Shown here: positions 32,224 through 41,197 of the stretch, in pieces
Layout: each line of letters opens with the position of its first letter
Position numbering within the stretch: position 1 is the first letter of the stretch
From: Aquimonas sp046318115
GTDB taxonomy: Bacteria > Pseudomonadota > Gammaproteobacteria > Xanthomonadales > Xanthomonadaceae
DNA: 64,000 nt
Direction of reading: 5' to 3'
Assembly: GCA_046318115.1 (NCBI GenBank)
Contig: JBKCVA010000182.1
Span: 39,114-103,113, forward strand
Made by a program: the position numbers and the translations under genes
The notes under the pieces: model-generated
Told to the model about the DNA's origin: nothing
Database searches by the model: none
Seen by the model: the letters and a program-made list of their open reading frames with translations, nothing else

Positions 32224-32251
32224 CGGGCCCGGTGCGAAGGCGCCGGGCCCG
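32224..32251. terminator. GC-rich hairpin after the large secreted protein gene
   Basis: CGGGCCCGG (32224-32232) and CCGGGCCCG (32243-32251) form a perfect 9-bp stem 26 bp after the stop. There is only a short T-containing tail, so termination strength is uncertain. Confidence 0.5.
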
Positions 32252-32453
32252 TTGCGTTGAGGCTCCCATGGGCTTCACGCTGTCCGGGCTTTCATGCGGG
32301 TGAAGCTCAAGGCGCGCTCTGGCCTTCGGGACGGGATCCGCGGCCTCTGCGGATCTCAACCGAAGCGCGCGGTAGCGGCTTGGCCGCTGCTTGCCAAGCA
32401 GAGAACCGAGCGCCGTCGGGTTCCGCCCGTCCACGAATCATGGATGTCTCTGA

Positions 32454-33245
32454 ATGCGCCTGCACACGCTGCTCGTCCTGTTCCTGCCTCTTCTGCTCGC
32501 CGGATGCTTCAAACTCGGTGATCGCCGCGAGCCCATCCCCTATGAAGCCTTTCCGGGCCGCGGCGAAGCCGACCGCAAGACCTTGGTGATCGTCTTGCCT
32601 GGGCGCGCCGACAATGTCGAGGTCATGCGCGAATTCGGCGTGCCGCAGGCCATCCAGGCCGGCTGGCCGGAGGTGGACGTCTGGTTGACCTCGGCGACTC
32701 TCGCCTACTACACCGACGGCGGCTTGCCCGAACGCGTAAGCGAGCGCTTTATCGAGCCGGCCCGCGCGCAGGGCTACCAGCGACTGATCCTGATGGGTGC
32801 CTCGATGGGGGGCATGGGCAGCCTGGTGGTCGACGAGGCGCATCCCGGCGTGTTCGAGCACGTCGTGCTGATGGCGCCCTACCTGGGACGGAGGCGGGTG
32901 ATGCGCGAAGTCGAGGCCGCGGGCGGCATCCGCCGCTGGCAGCCGGGTCCCAAGCCCGAGGTCGTCGATCGCGGCAACTTTGATCGCGAACTGCTGTGGC
33001 GGCAGATCGCGAACTACGCGGCGGATCCGGCGCTGCGTCAGCGCGTCTGGCTGGCCTATGGCGAGGAGGATCGCTTGGCCTCCACCGTGCCGCTGGTCGC
33101 GCCGGCGCTCGAGGACGCGCAGATCCTGCCGCAGCCGGGAGGGCACAAGTGGGTGGTCTGGAACGCTGCGGCCACCGAGATCTTCACCCGCCTGCGTACG
33201 CGGGCGACACAGGTCGCGCGCAAGGAGCCTCTCGGGCTTCGGTGA
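32454..33245 (+). CDS. Lipoprotein alpha/beta hydrolase
   Basis: 263 residues. The N-terminus MRLHTLLVLFLPLLLAGC is a lipoprotein signal with lipobox LAGC. The mature part has the hydrolase nucleophile elbow LMGASMGGMGSLV, a catalytic-acid candidate in YGEEDRLAS, and a histidine in PGGHKWVVW near the C-terminus, so it is a probable serine esterase or lipase-like enzyme anchored to the envelope. The 255-bp gap upstream contains two hairpins but no promoter I can defend. Its end overlaps the tail of the decayed antiporter frame on the other strand. Confidence 0.82.
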   Translation: MRLHTLLVLFLPLLLAGCFKLGDRREPIPYEAFPGRGEADRKTLVIVLPGRADNVEVMREFGVPQAIQAGWPEVDVWLTSATLAYYTDGGLPERVSERFIEPARAQGYQRLILMGASMGGMGSLVVDEAHPGVFEHVVLMAPYLGRRRVMREVEAAGGIRRWQPGPKPEVVDRGNFDRELLWRQIANYAADPALRQRVWLAYGEEDRLASTVPLVAPALEDAQILPQPGGHKWVVWNAAATEIFTRLRTRATQVARKEPLGLR

Positions 33246-33423
33246 TCGAGGCGAAGGTCCGGCTGCGTGAGGACAGTTTCTCGGCGGTTTGCAGCCCTTT
33301 GGCCGCGCCAGGGGTCAAGAATCGGTGGTTCGTGGACCGCGCAGACGCATTTGCAACCCGGCCATCCAATGTCCGTAGGGCTCCTGGCTGGCCGTCGCTG
33401 CGCGGTGAGCTTTCTTCAGCGCC

Positions 33424-34050
33424 CAGCCAGCGCCTCAACTTCGGCGTGGCCACTGGGATCGTCAGCATGGTGCTGGCCACCGCCACCAGCAGGAGGGCGG
33501 TGAAGGTCTCCGAGGTGATCACGCCCTTGTCCAGCAGGATGTTGACGAAGATGATCATGATCAGGGGCATGGTCTGCAGCAGCCAGCCGATCAGAGAGGC
33601 TTCGCCGGGTTTCCACCTCGGGACCCGGCCGGCCAGATGCACGCCGGCCAGTTTGCCGGACACCGAAGCCACCACCAGCAGCACGCCCGCGGCGGCACCG
33701 CCGAACAGCAGGGGCATGCCCAGCGCAAGGCCAGCCGTCACGCGGGTTTCCCCGCGCTGGGTCCAAGCCTCTTGAAGGTCCAGCTCGATGCCGGCGATCC
33801 AGACGAAAATCATCAGCGCCCATCAAGCGTCGCCATTCAAGGTAGCGATCACCTCGGGCTTCAACACGAAGCCGTAGTACTCGGGGAACGCCGCGCCCAG
33901 CGCGCCGGGTCCCACGAGGACGCCGCGATGATCAGCACTAAAGACCAGCGGCGCGTAGTACTCCGTGCGGCCCAGCCTCCAGATGAGGCATGGCACGCTG
34001 AAGATCAGCGCCATGGCAACAAGGAACAGCGCGGCGGTGGTGACCTGCAC
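33424..34050 (-). pseudogene. Cation/proton antiporter (CPA2/Kef-type) remnant
   Basis: The minus-strand frame starts with a TM segment and FSVPCLIWRLGRTEYYAPLV, then GVLVGPGALGAAFPEYYGFVL, and a typical CPA2 loop ending LNGDA. An in-frame TGA (33823-33825) follows, and the frame continues WALMIFVWIAGIELDL, exactly the next conserved antiporter helix. After GMPLLFGG the sequence jumps to the C-terminal segment GKLAGVHLAGRVPRWKPGE and VITSETFTALLLVAVASTML, so the central helices are missing. Only about 210 of an expected 400 or so residues remain. The frame stays open to 33184, but beyond about 33424 it no longer resembles an antiporter. Non-functional. Confidence 0.85.
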
Positions 34051-34121
34051 AGGCGCTCCCGTGCGGTGGGGCGAGTCTGTTGGAGCGACCGCTGCGTCGG
34101 TACCCGGTGAAGCCCAACAAG

Positions 34122-34156
34122 AAAGGCCGGCGAACGCGGGGCGTTCGCCGGCCTTT
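34122..34156. terminator. Strong hairpin next to the antiporter remnant
   Basis: AAAGGCCGGCGAACGC and GCGTTCGCCGGCCTTT form a perfect 16-bp stem around a 3-base loop, followed by T on the plus strand. It lies between the remnant and the gene at 34343-35878 (-). Confidence 0.75.
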
Positions 34157-34169
34157 TCGGCGCGGTGCG

Positions 34170-34336
34170 CCAGGAGCCTGTCGGACTTAGGATGGCCGGT
34201 CTACGCGCCCGTCTGAGCGGTCCACTGTCCGCCGATTCTTGGCCCATAGCGCTGCTATGGGCCTGAAAATCGGCGAAAACCTGACCTCACGCAGCCGGAT
34301 CTTCGCCTAGACCACCGGAACCGGACAGGACCCTGG
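34170..34336. mobile_element. Candidate miniature palindromic element (167 bp)
   Basis: Imperfect terminal inverted repeats CCAGGAGCCTGTC (34170) and GACAGGACCCTGG (34324-34336) match at 11 of 13 positions. Inside lies a hairpin with a perfect 10-bp stem GGCCCATAGC/GCTATGGGCC at 34241-34263, extended by GCCGATT/AATCGGC at 34231 and 34268. No ORF or transposase. This looks like a non-autonomous repeat beside a decayed gene. Confidence 0.5.
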
Positions 34337-34342
34337 TCGCCG

Positions 34343-35878
34343 TCAGTGGCGGCGGCTATAGACCCACCCGGCGATGGACAGTGTCAGCAGCGCCAGCAGG
34401 ATGAGGCTGGTGGCACCCGTGGCCGGGATCACCGCGGGGCGAGGCGCGGCGCCGAGGACGCCCGTGCCCTGCAGGCTGAAGCTCGGGTTACCGCCGTTGC
34501 TGGTGAGCGTCAAGGTTTGCGAGAAGCTGCCGGACACGCTGGGACTGAAGCGATAGATGAGCGTGCAGTTCGCGCCAGCTGTGAGCGTGATCGGCACAGC
34601 GCCACAGGTGCCGCCATTGGCGGAGAACGGTGCGGTCGCCGGCGTGACGGCCGAGATCGTGAGCGCCGAACCTCCCGTGTTGCTGAGCGTGACGGTGGCA
34701 TTGCCAAAGGCGGAGATCGCCACGTTGCCGAAGTTGAGCGCGCTCGCGCTCAGCGCAGCCACAGGCGCACCCACGCCGGTGCCCTGCAGGCTGAAGCTCG
34801 GATTGCCACCGTTGCTGGTCACGGCAATCGACTGGTTCGAGGGGCTCGCGGACGTCGGGCTGAAGCTGTAGGTCAGGGTGCAGCTGGCGGCGGGGGCCAG
34901 GGTGATCGGCGTCGCTCCGCAGGTTCCGCCAGTCAGCGCGAACGGCGCCGTGGGTGCGGTGAGCGCCGTGACGCTCAGGTTCGCCGTGCCGGTGTTGCTC
35001 AGCGTGATGGATCCGGAGCCGGTCTGTCCCGATACCACGCTGCCGAAGTCGATCGATGTCCCGCTGAGGCTGAGGGTCGGCGTGCCAACGGGGCCGAGCA
35101 GCAGGAACGGAAGGCCTTGGGCTGGGGTGCCGGTACCGCCGTCCACAGCAGCTGCCCACGCCGAAGTGCCGCCCGTGAACTGTTGGCCGTTGCCAGTGAC
35201 CGCTTGCCCAATGATCGAGATCGGCGGAGCCCAGGGGCCGGAGGCCAGGCTGCCCGTGGTTTGCCAGTCGATCCAGTACGTGCCCGCCGCAAGGTTGAGA
35301 CCACCGAGGTTGATGGTCTGCGCCATGATCGGGCGCGTGGTATCGGTGGCCGAAGTTTCAGTGACGCGATACGCGTTGGTCCATGCGCTTGCAGTCATCC
35401 GGTTCGTTGTGGCGTCGCCGAACACGATGTTGCTGCCCATGGCGCCGGGCGGGCCGTCCCAGATGCGCACGTTGACCGCGGTGATCGTGGAGGTCGTGGT
35501 CGAGCCGGTCTGGTAGGCGTAGAACACGGCGCAGTTCAGCGTCCAGCCGCCTGCAGGGACTACGAAGTCATCGGCCACGCGGTTGTTGGCGGTGCCAGAC
35601 TGGTGACCGAAGCCGAGCGTACCCATCCCGAGCGATGTGCTCTGCAGCATGCTCAGATTCGCCCCGCCCGTGCCGTTGCCGGTGCTGGTGACGAACGCGC
35701 CATTGTTGAAGAGCTGGCCTCCGCAGGCCGGTGCGCCTGCTGGGCTGACCCCTGGATTGGGGTTCAGCGGCGAGACCACGCTGACCAGGGGCTCGGACGG
35801 GTTGAATACTTCGGCAACCTGGGCACTCGCAACGTTCGCGAGCACCAGGGCGATGGAGCTGAGGGCGATTCGATTCAT
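34343..35878 (-). CDS. Secreted choice-of-anchor-D protein with C-terminal sorting-type tail
   Basis: 511 residues from MNRIALSSIALVLANVASAQ (signal peptide); the frame extends 80 codons upstream with no signal. After an N-terminal region of about 230 residues with no clear family, two copies of an ASH/HYDIN-type Ig-like repeat follow: TSIDFGSVVSGQTGSGSITL and a second copy LNFGNVAISAFGNATVTLSN, each ending in a NGGNPSFSLQGTG block. The C-terminus reads VIPATGATSLILLALL then a hydrophobic helix and SRRH, an IPTL/PEP-CTERM-like sorting pattern. Function unknown; probably a surface protein. The ABCB exporter lies upstream on the same strand. Confidence 0.72.
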   Translation of the reverse strand: MNRIALSSIALVLANVASAQVAEVFNPSEPLVSVVSPLNPNPGVSPAGAPACGGQLFNNGAFVTSTGNGTGGANLSMLQSTSLGMGTLGFGHQSGTANNRVADDFVVPAGGWTLNCAVFYAYQTGSTTTSTITAVNVRIWDGPPGAMGSNIVFGDATTNRMTASAWTNAYRVTETSATDTTRPIMAQTINLGGLNLAAGTYWIDWQTTGSLASGPWAPPISIIGQAVTGNGQQFTGGTSAWAAAVDGGTGTPAQGLPFLLLGPVGTPTLSLSGTSIDFGSVVSGQTGSGSITLSNTGTANLSVTALTAPTAPFALTGGTCGATPITLAPAASCTLTYSFSPTSASPSNQSIAVTSNGGNPSFSLQGTGVGAPVAALSASALNFGNVAISAFGNATVTLSNTGGSALTISAVTPATAPFSANGGTCGAVPITLTAGANCTLIYRFSPSVSGSFSQTLTLTSNGGNPSFSLQGTGVLGAAPRPAVIPATGATSLILLALLTLSIAGWVYSRRH

Positions 35879-36096
35879 GGAGGATCCGTCGGCTTCTGCT
35901 GCGCTGGAGATCGGACGACCGCACAGCGGCAAGGGACGCAGTCCCGGCGGACTTCGCCCCAAAGCTTGCGCTGTGAATCCCCCGAGACTGATGGGCGGGC
36001 CAGGAGTGCAAGCCCGCGCGGCCGGATCATGACAAATACGTGGCAGGGTGAGGCGAGCCGATACGTAGCAAATTGTGAAGTCGATCGCATCCGACG

Positions 36097-36130
36097 GGCG
36101 TCCGCCCGGGCCGGGCAACCGGCGGACGCC
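36097..36130. repeat. 10-bp inverted repeat downstream of the ABCB gene
   Basis: GGCGTCCGCC (36097-36106) and GGCGGACGCC (36121-36130), 14-base loop, between the stop of the ABCB gene and the secreted-protein gene. No T-run; weak terminator or transcript-stabilising stem. Confidence 0.4.
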
Positions 36131-36145
36131 TCACGTCGTGGCGGT

Positions 36146-37915
36146 TCAAGCCGCAAACTGCAGCCGCGCCAGCTCCGCGTAGAGGCCGCCCTGCACCATC
36201 AGTTCCTCGTGCGTGCCGGTGGCGACGATGCGGCCGGCCTCAAGCACAACGATGCGGTCGGCCCGGCGGACGGTGGCGAGGCGATGGGCGATCACCAGCG
36301 TGGTGCGGCCGTGCATGAGGCGCTCCAGCGCCTGCTGGATCGCGCGCTCGCTTTGCGCGTCGAGCGCGCTGGTGGCCTCGTCCAGCAGCAGGATCGGTGC
36401 GTCCTTCAGCAGGGCCCGGGCGATCACCAGGCGCTGCTGCTGGCCGCCGGACAGGCGCACCCCGCGCTCGCCCAGGAAGGTGCGATAGCCCTGCGGCAAC
36501 GCGCTGAGGAACTCGTGCGCCTCGGCGCTGCGTGCGGCTTCGATGACCTCGGCTTCCGTGGCGTCCAGTCGTCCGTAGCGCAGGTTGTCGAGCGCGTCGG
36601 CGCCGAACAGCAGCGGGTCCTGCGGGACGAGAGCGATGTGTTCGCGCAGCTGCTGCGGATCGAGATGGCGCAGGTCGATGCCATCGACCTCGATGCCGCC
36701 GCTTTCGGGGTCGTGGAAGCGCAGCAGCAGCTGCAGCACGGTGCTCTTGCCGGCGCCGGAGGGGCCGACCAGGGCCACGGTTTCGCCCGGCTGGATTTCC
36801 AGAGAGAACTCGCTGAGCGCCGCAGCGTCCGGGCGGCTGGGGTAATGGAAGCCTACGCCCTTGAAGGCGATGTGCCCGCGCAAGGGCGAGGGCAGGGCGC
36901 GCGGCAAGGCGGGCGCGGTGATCTTGGCCTGCTCGGCCAGCAGCTCGTTGATCCGCGCCATGCCGCCGGCGGCGCGCTGCACCTCGGCCCAGACTTCGGT
37001 GAGTGCGCCGACCGAACCCGCGCCGATCACGGCATAGAGCACGAACTGGCTGAGCAGGCCCGCGCTCATGGTGCCGGCGATCACGTCCTTGGCGCCGACC
37101 CACAGCACCGCAGTGATCGCGCCGAAGATCAGCACGATCACGGCCGCGGTCAGCCCCGCCTGGGTGCCGATGCGACGACGTGCTGCCGCGAGTGCGGTCC
37201 CTACGGCGCCTGCGAAGCGCTCGGATTCATGCGCCTCGCGGGCGTGGCTCTGTACGGTGTGGATCGCGTTCAGGGTTTCGCTGGCGCGGGCATTGGCGTC
37301 GGCCACCCGGTCCTGCGCCTCGCGCGACAGCCTGGAGACGCGGCGACCGAAGAAGACGATCGGCAGGATGACCAGCGGGATGCCGATCGCGGCGAAGCCG
37401 GCCAGGCGCGGGCTGGTCAGCGCCAGCGCCACGCTGCTGCCGATGAAGGTGACGAAGCTGCGCAGCGCCACGGAAGCACTCGAGCCGACCACCGTGCGCA
37501 GCAGCTCGGTGTCAGCGGAAAGACGCGACACCAGCTCGCCCGAGCGCGTGCGCTCGAAGAACTCGATGTCGAGCCGCAGCAGTCGCGCGTACAGGCTGCG
37601 CCGAAGATCGGCGATCACCTTCTCGCCGAGCAGGCTGACGAAAAAGAAGCGCAGCGCGGTGGCCACCGCCAGCAGGACCGCGACCGCCAGCAGCCCAAGA
37701 AACCAGCGATCGACGGCGGCCGGATCTTCGCCCGCAAAGCCGCGATCGATCATGAAGCGCACCGCTACCGGCAGGCTCAGCGTGGCCAGACTGGACAGGG
37801 CCAGCGCGCCCAGCCACAGCGCGACCAGGCCACGGTAGGGACGCACATAGGGCCAGAGCTGCCGCAGCGGTGCGGCAGCACCGAAGCCGGCGCGCTTGGG
37901 GGTGTCGGTGCTCAT
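36146..37915 (-). CDS. ABCB-type ABC exporter (fused permease-ATPase)
   Basis: 589 residues from MSTDTPKRAG; the frame extends 61 codons further but without TM-like sequence. Six transmembrane helices occupy residues about 25-320. The NBD has Walker A GPSGAGKSTVLQLL near residue 385, signature LSGGQQQRLVIARAL near 488, and Walker B ILLLDEATSALD near 510, plus the H-loop IAHRLATVRRADRI. It works as a homodimer, probably exporting lipid or hydrophobic compounds. It resembles MsbA but no lpxK neighbour supports that, so the substrate is left open. Confidence 0.9.
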   Translation of the reverse strand: MSTDTPKRAGFGAAAPLRQLWPYVRPYRGLVALWLGALALSSLATLSLPVAVRFMIDRGFAGEDPAAVDRWFLGLLAVAVLLAVATALRFFFVSLLGEKVIADLRRSLYARLLRLDIEFFERTRSGELVSRLSADTELLRTVVGSSASVALRSFVTFIGSSVALALTSPRLAGFAAIGIPLVILPIVFFGRRVSRLSREAQDRVADANARASETLNAIHTVQSHAREAHESERFAGAVGTALAAARRRIGTQAGLTAAVIVLIFGAITAVLWVGAKDVIAGTMSAGLLSQFVLYAVIGAGSVGALTEVWAEVQRAAGGMARINELLAEQAKITAPALPRALPSPLRGHIAFKGVGFHYPSRPDAAALSEFSLEIQPGETVALVGPSGAGKSTVLQLLLRFHDPESGGIEVDGIDLRHLDPQQLREHIALVPQDPLLFGADALDNLRYGRLDATEAEVIEAARSAEAHEFLSALPQGYRTFLGERGVRLSGGQQQRLVIARALLKDAPILLLDEATSALDAQSERAIQQALERLMHGRTTLVIAHRLATVRRADRIVVLEAGRIVATGTHEELMVQGGLYAELARLQFAA

Positions 37916-38140
37916 CCGTGACCGGGCTGCAGACGAAAGCGCGGAGTGTAGGCCAACACCGAGCCTGCGCGTTCCCCGCGGCACTGCGGCCCGCCCCCTC
38001 TGACACCGGCGGTCGGGCCTGAATCTCGCTGCCGCTGAATTCCGGCAGGACAGGGCAGGGCGCGGCCGGGCCTGCGATAATCCGCGGCCTTTCACCACCC
38101 GCCGCGAGCGTGAGCTTCCGCGGCGCAGTCAGCGAGCCCC

Positions 38141-39457
38141 ATGACCCGACGCCAGCGCAACCGCGAAATCGAAGCCGAGATCATCGACCTGAGCCACGAC
38201 GGCCGCGGGGTCGCCAAGCTCGACGGCAAGACCGCCTTCATCAGCGGCGCACTGACCGGGGAGCGCGTGCGCGCGCGGATCCACACCAGCAAGAAGCATT
38301 TCGATGAAGGCCACGTGCTGGAAGTGCTGGAGGCCTCGCCGCTGCGCGTCGAGCCGCCATGCCCGCACTTCGAGATCTGCGGCGGTTGCTCGCTTCAGCA
38401 TCTGAAGGCCGAGGCGCAGATCGAGGCCAAGCAGCACATCCTGCTGGAGAACTTCGAGCGCATCGGCCACGTCCGTCCGCAGACGGTGCTGGCGCCGCTG
38501 ACCGACCAGCCCTGGGGCTATCGCCGCAAGGCCCGGCTGGGGGTCAAGTGGGTGGCTGCCAAGGAGCGCGCCATCGTCGGCTTCCGCGAAGCGCTGAAGC
38601 CCATGTACGTCGCCGACATCCACAGCTGCCGCGTGCTGGTGCCGCAGGTGGGCGAGCGCATTCACGAGCTGTCGGCGCTGGTCTCTTCGATGGACGCGCG
38701 TGAGCGCATGCCCCAGATCGAGGTCGCGGCCGGTGACGATGCGACGGCGCTGGTGTTTCGCCACCTTGATCCGCTGTCCGCCGCCGACTCCCAGCGCTTG
38801 GTCGAGTTTGGCCAGCGCACGGGCCTGATGATCTACCTGCAGCCCGGCGGCAACGACAGCGTGCACGCACTGTGGCCGGCCGATGCCGCGCTCAGCTTCC
38901 GCATCCCCGCGGCCGAGGTCGAGTTGGCCTTCCGGCCCTTGGATTTCGTGCAGGTCAATGCCGGCATGAACCAGCGGATGATCGCGCGCACCCTGGAGAT
39001 GCTCGACCCGCAGCCGGGTGAGCGCGTGCTTGACCTGTTCTGCGGCTTGGGCAATTTCACCCTGCCGATTGCCCGCCGTGCCGCCTCGGTGGTCGGCGTC
39101 GAGGGCGAGGCCGGTCTGGTCGCTCGAGCCCGTGACAACGCCCGCGCCAACGGCATCGCCAATGCCGAGTTTTTCGCCGCGGATTTGAGCCAGGATCTGC
39201 GCGGCGAGGCCTGGGTCAAGCAGGGCTTCGACAAGCTGCTGCTGGACCCGCCGCGCACCGGCGCCGACGCCTGCATTCCGCAGCTGCCGCTGGATGGCGT
39301 GCGGCGCATCGTCTACGTCTCCTGCCATCCGGGCTCGCTGGCGCGCGATGCCGGAATTCTGGTGCGCGAGCACGGCTACACGCTCGTCTCGGCCGGCGTG
39401 ATGGACATGTTCCCGCATACGGCGCATGTCGAATCCATCGCCCTGTTCGAGCGCTGA
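38141..39457 (+). CDS. rlmD: 23S rRNA (uracil-1939-C5)-methyltransferase
   Basis: S-adenosylmethionine-dependent RNA methyltransferase. 438 residues: an N-terminal TRAM domain (EIIDLSHDGRGVAKLDGKTAF), an Fe-S cysteine cluster CPHFEICGGCSLQH near residue 73, the methyltransferase core VLDLFCGLGNFTLPIA, and the catalytic cysteine in YVSCHPGSLARDAG near residue 393. DPPRTGADA is also typical. It lies only 3 bp upstream of nagZ, so the two are probably co-transcribed. Confidence 0.95.
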   Translation: MTRRQRNREIEAEIIDLSHDGRGVAKLDGKTAFISGALTGERVRARIHTSKKHFDEGHVLEVLEASPLRVEPPCPHFEICGGCSLQHLKAEAQIEAKQHILLENFERIGHVRPQTVLAPLTDQPWGYRRKARLGVKWVAAKERAIVGFREALKPMYVADIHSCRVLVPQVGERIHELSALVSSMDARERMPQIEVAAGDDATALVFRHLDPLSAADSQRLVEFGQRTGLMIYLQPGGNDSVHALWPADAALSFRIPAAEVELAFRPLDFVQVNAGMNQRMIARTLEMLDPQPGERVLDLFCGLGNFTLPIARRAASVVGVEGEAGLVARARDNARANGIANAEFFAADLSQDLRGEAWVKQGFDKLLLDPPRTGADACIPQLPLDGVRRIVYVSCHPGSLARDAGILVREHGYTLVSAGVMDMFPHTAHVESIALFER

Positions 39458-39460
39458 GTC

Positions 39461-40450
39461 GTGCTGTTCATCGGCATCGAGGGCAGCACCCTGCGCGAGA
39501 TCGAGGCGCGCTGGATTGCGCATCCGGGGGTGGCCGGCGTGGTGCTGTTCCGCCGCAACTACGTCGAGCCCGCCCAGCTGCGCGCGCTGAACGCGCAGAT
39601 CCGCGCAGCCGGCGTGGCGCCGCGGCTCATCGCGGTGGATCAGGAAGGCGGCCGCGTGCAGCGCTTCATCGAGGGCTTCACACGGCTGCCTGCGCTGGCG
39701 CGCATCGGCGAGCGCTATACGGATGCGCCTGCGCGCTGCCTGGATCTCGCCGAACAGCACGCCTGGCTGATGGCGACCGAGCTGCAGGCCCAAGGCATCG
39801 ATCTCAGCTTCGCGCCGGTGGTGGACTTGGGCCGCGGCAACCGCGCCATCGGCGATCGCGCCTTCGCGGCCGACGTCGATGCGGTCTGCGCCTTGACCCG
39901 CGTCTATGTGCGGGCCATGCAGGCCGCCGGCATGCCGGCCACGCTCAAGCACTTTCCGGGTCATGGCTCGGTGCTGGAAGACACGCATGTCGATGTGGCC
40001 CTTGATCCGCGCTCGCTGGAGCAGCTGAAGGCCGAGGACCTGCGGCCCTTCGCCGCCGGTATCGAAGCCGGCGCTGCCGCGGTGATGGCGGCGCATGTGC
40101 GTTACCCCGCGGTGTGCGAGCAGCCAGCCGGCTATTCGCGGCGCTGGCTGGTCGAGATCCTGCGCGATTCGATGGGCTTCCGCGGTGTGGTGTTCAGCGA
40201 CGACATCGGCATGGCCGCGGCCCAGACTGCGGGTGGCGTGGCGGCGCGGGTGAACGCGCATTTCGATGCCGGCTGCGACGTGGTACTGGCATGCCATCCC
40301 GAATTGGTGGAGGACGCGATCGTGGCGGTCGAGACGCGTGGTGAACGGACGCCCGCTCCGCGACTTGCCCTGCTGTCGTTGGCCCCGGGGCATGGCCCTG
40401 CGCCGGAAGCGCTGGCGCAGGCGCGTGCTAACCTCGCCGCCCTCGTTTGA
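39461..40450 (+). CDS. nagZ: Beta-N-acetylhexosaminidase NagZ
   Basis: Cytoplasmic GH3 enzyme that removes GlcNAc from anhydro-muropeptides in cell-wall recycling and so affects beta-lactamase induction in related bacteria. 329 residues, GTG start. Motifs are KHFPGHGSVLEDTHVDV near residue 163 and the catalytic aspartate in VVFSDDIGM near residue 245. Good family length. It is followed by hpt after 13 bp. Confidence 0.96.
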   Translation: MLFIGIEGSTLREIEARWIAHPGVAGVVLFRRNYVEPAQLRALNAQIRAAGVAPRLIAVDQEGGRVQRFIEGFTRLPALARIGERYTDAPARCLDLAEQHAWLMATELQAQGIDLSFAPVVDLGRGNRAIGDRAFAADVDAVCALTRVYVRAMQAAGMPATLKHFPGHGSVLEDTHVDVALDPRSLEQLKAEDLRPFAAGIEAGAAAVMAAHVRYPAVCEQPAGYSRRWLVEILRDSMGFRGVVFSDDIGMAAAQTAGGVAARVNAHFDAGCDVVLACHPELVEDAIVAVETRGERTPAPRLALLSLAPGHGPAPEALAQARANLAALV

Positions 40451-40463
40451 ACCGGAGCCGGGC

Positions 40464-41018
40464 ATGACGACCCCGCCAGCCTTGGCCGATGCGCTGCCGC
40501 AGTCCGATCTTCTGTTCGATCGCGCCGCGCTCGAAGCGGCGATCCGCCGCATGGCCGAAGAGATTCGCCGCGACTACGCGCAGGACGCGCGGCCGCCGCT
40601 GTTTCTCACCGTCATGAACGGCGGCATGCTGTTCGGCGCTCTGTTGGCACTGGAGCTGGGCTTCGACGTCGAGTTCGATTACCTGCACGCGACGCGCTAC
40701 CGCGGCGATACCACGGGTCGCGGCGTCGAGTGGCTGCGCAAGCCGGCGGTGCCGCTGCTGAAGCGCCGAGTGCTGTTGATTGACGACATCCTCGATGAAG
40801 GCCACACGCTCAATGCGGTCATTCGCGCCTGCGAAGCCGAGGGTGCTGCCGATGTGCGCGTGGCGGTGCTGGCGCGCAAGGTGCATGACCGCTGCGTGCC
40901 CGGGCTCAGTGGCGACTACGTCGGCGTCGAAGTGCCGGATCGCTACGTGTTCGGCTTCGGCATGGACTACTACGAGCAGGGTCGCAACCTGCCGGGGATT
41001 TACGCGCTGCATGGCTGA
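40464..41018 (+). CDS. hpt: Hypoxanthine-guanine phosphoribosyltransferase
   Basis: Salvages hypoxanthine and guanine with PRPP. 184 residues from MTTPPALADAL, chosen because the earlier frame lies inside nagZ. The PRPP-binding motif is LLIDDILDEGHTLNAV, with FLTVMNGGMLFGALL near the N-terminus and YVFGFGMDYYEQGRNLPGIYAL at the C-terminus. It lies between nagZ and an MTA/MTI phosphorylase, a cluster that makes sense for purine salvage. The stop codon abuts an inverted-repeat element. Confidence 0.94.
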   Translation: MTTPPALADALPQSDLLFDRAALEAAIRRMAEEIRRDYAQDARPPLFLTVMNGGMLFGALLALELGFDVEFDYLHATRYRGDTTGRGVEWLRKPAVPLLKRRVLLIDDILDEGHTLNAVIRACEAEGAADVRVAVLARKVHDRCVPGLSGDYVGVEVPDRYVFGFGMDYYEQGRNLPGIYALHG

Positions 41019-41197
41019 GAGCATGTGAAAAAACCATTCGCCTACTGCGGCCGCCTCTGGACGTCAGTGGCGGCAGCGCGCTCCGCGAATTCCGCGGTCA
41101 CTGGCTCGCCAAACTTCCTTGAATTCACGTCGCGCGCTTTGCCACGAACGCCCAGAGACGCCCTCGCTACGGCGTCTGGGTTTTTTCACGCGCTCTC
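41017..41197. mobile_element. Candidate palindromic insertion with 19-bp terminal repeats (181 bp)
   Basis: GAGAGCATGTGAAAAAACC at 41017-41035 and its near-complement at 41179-41197 (the same sequence with GC for AT at two positions) bound the element; it starts inside the hpt stop codon. It contains a terminator-like hairpin (41151-41180) followed by six T residues. No protein. Confidence 0.5.
41151..41186 (+). terminator. Rho-independent terminator downstream of hpt
   Basis: Stem CCCA-GACGCC / GGCGTC-TGGG with a 2-base bulge, a 7-base loop and TTTTTT at 41181-41186. It ends the rlmD-nagZ-hpt transcript and lies inside the palindromic element. Confidence 0.7.

Noticed and set aside
34343..37921. 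Long plus-strand frame opposite the secreted protein and the ABCB gene
   Set aside because: Antisense, no domain, Arg/Gly/Gln-rich.
38129..40552. 807-residue minus-strand frame opposite rlmD and nagZ
   Set aside because: Shadow of two confident genes with no protein family.
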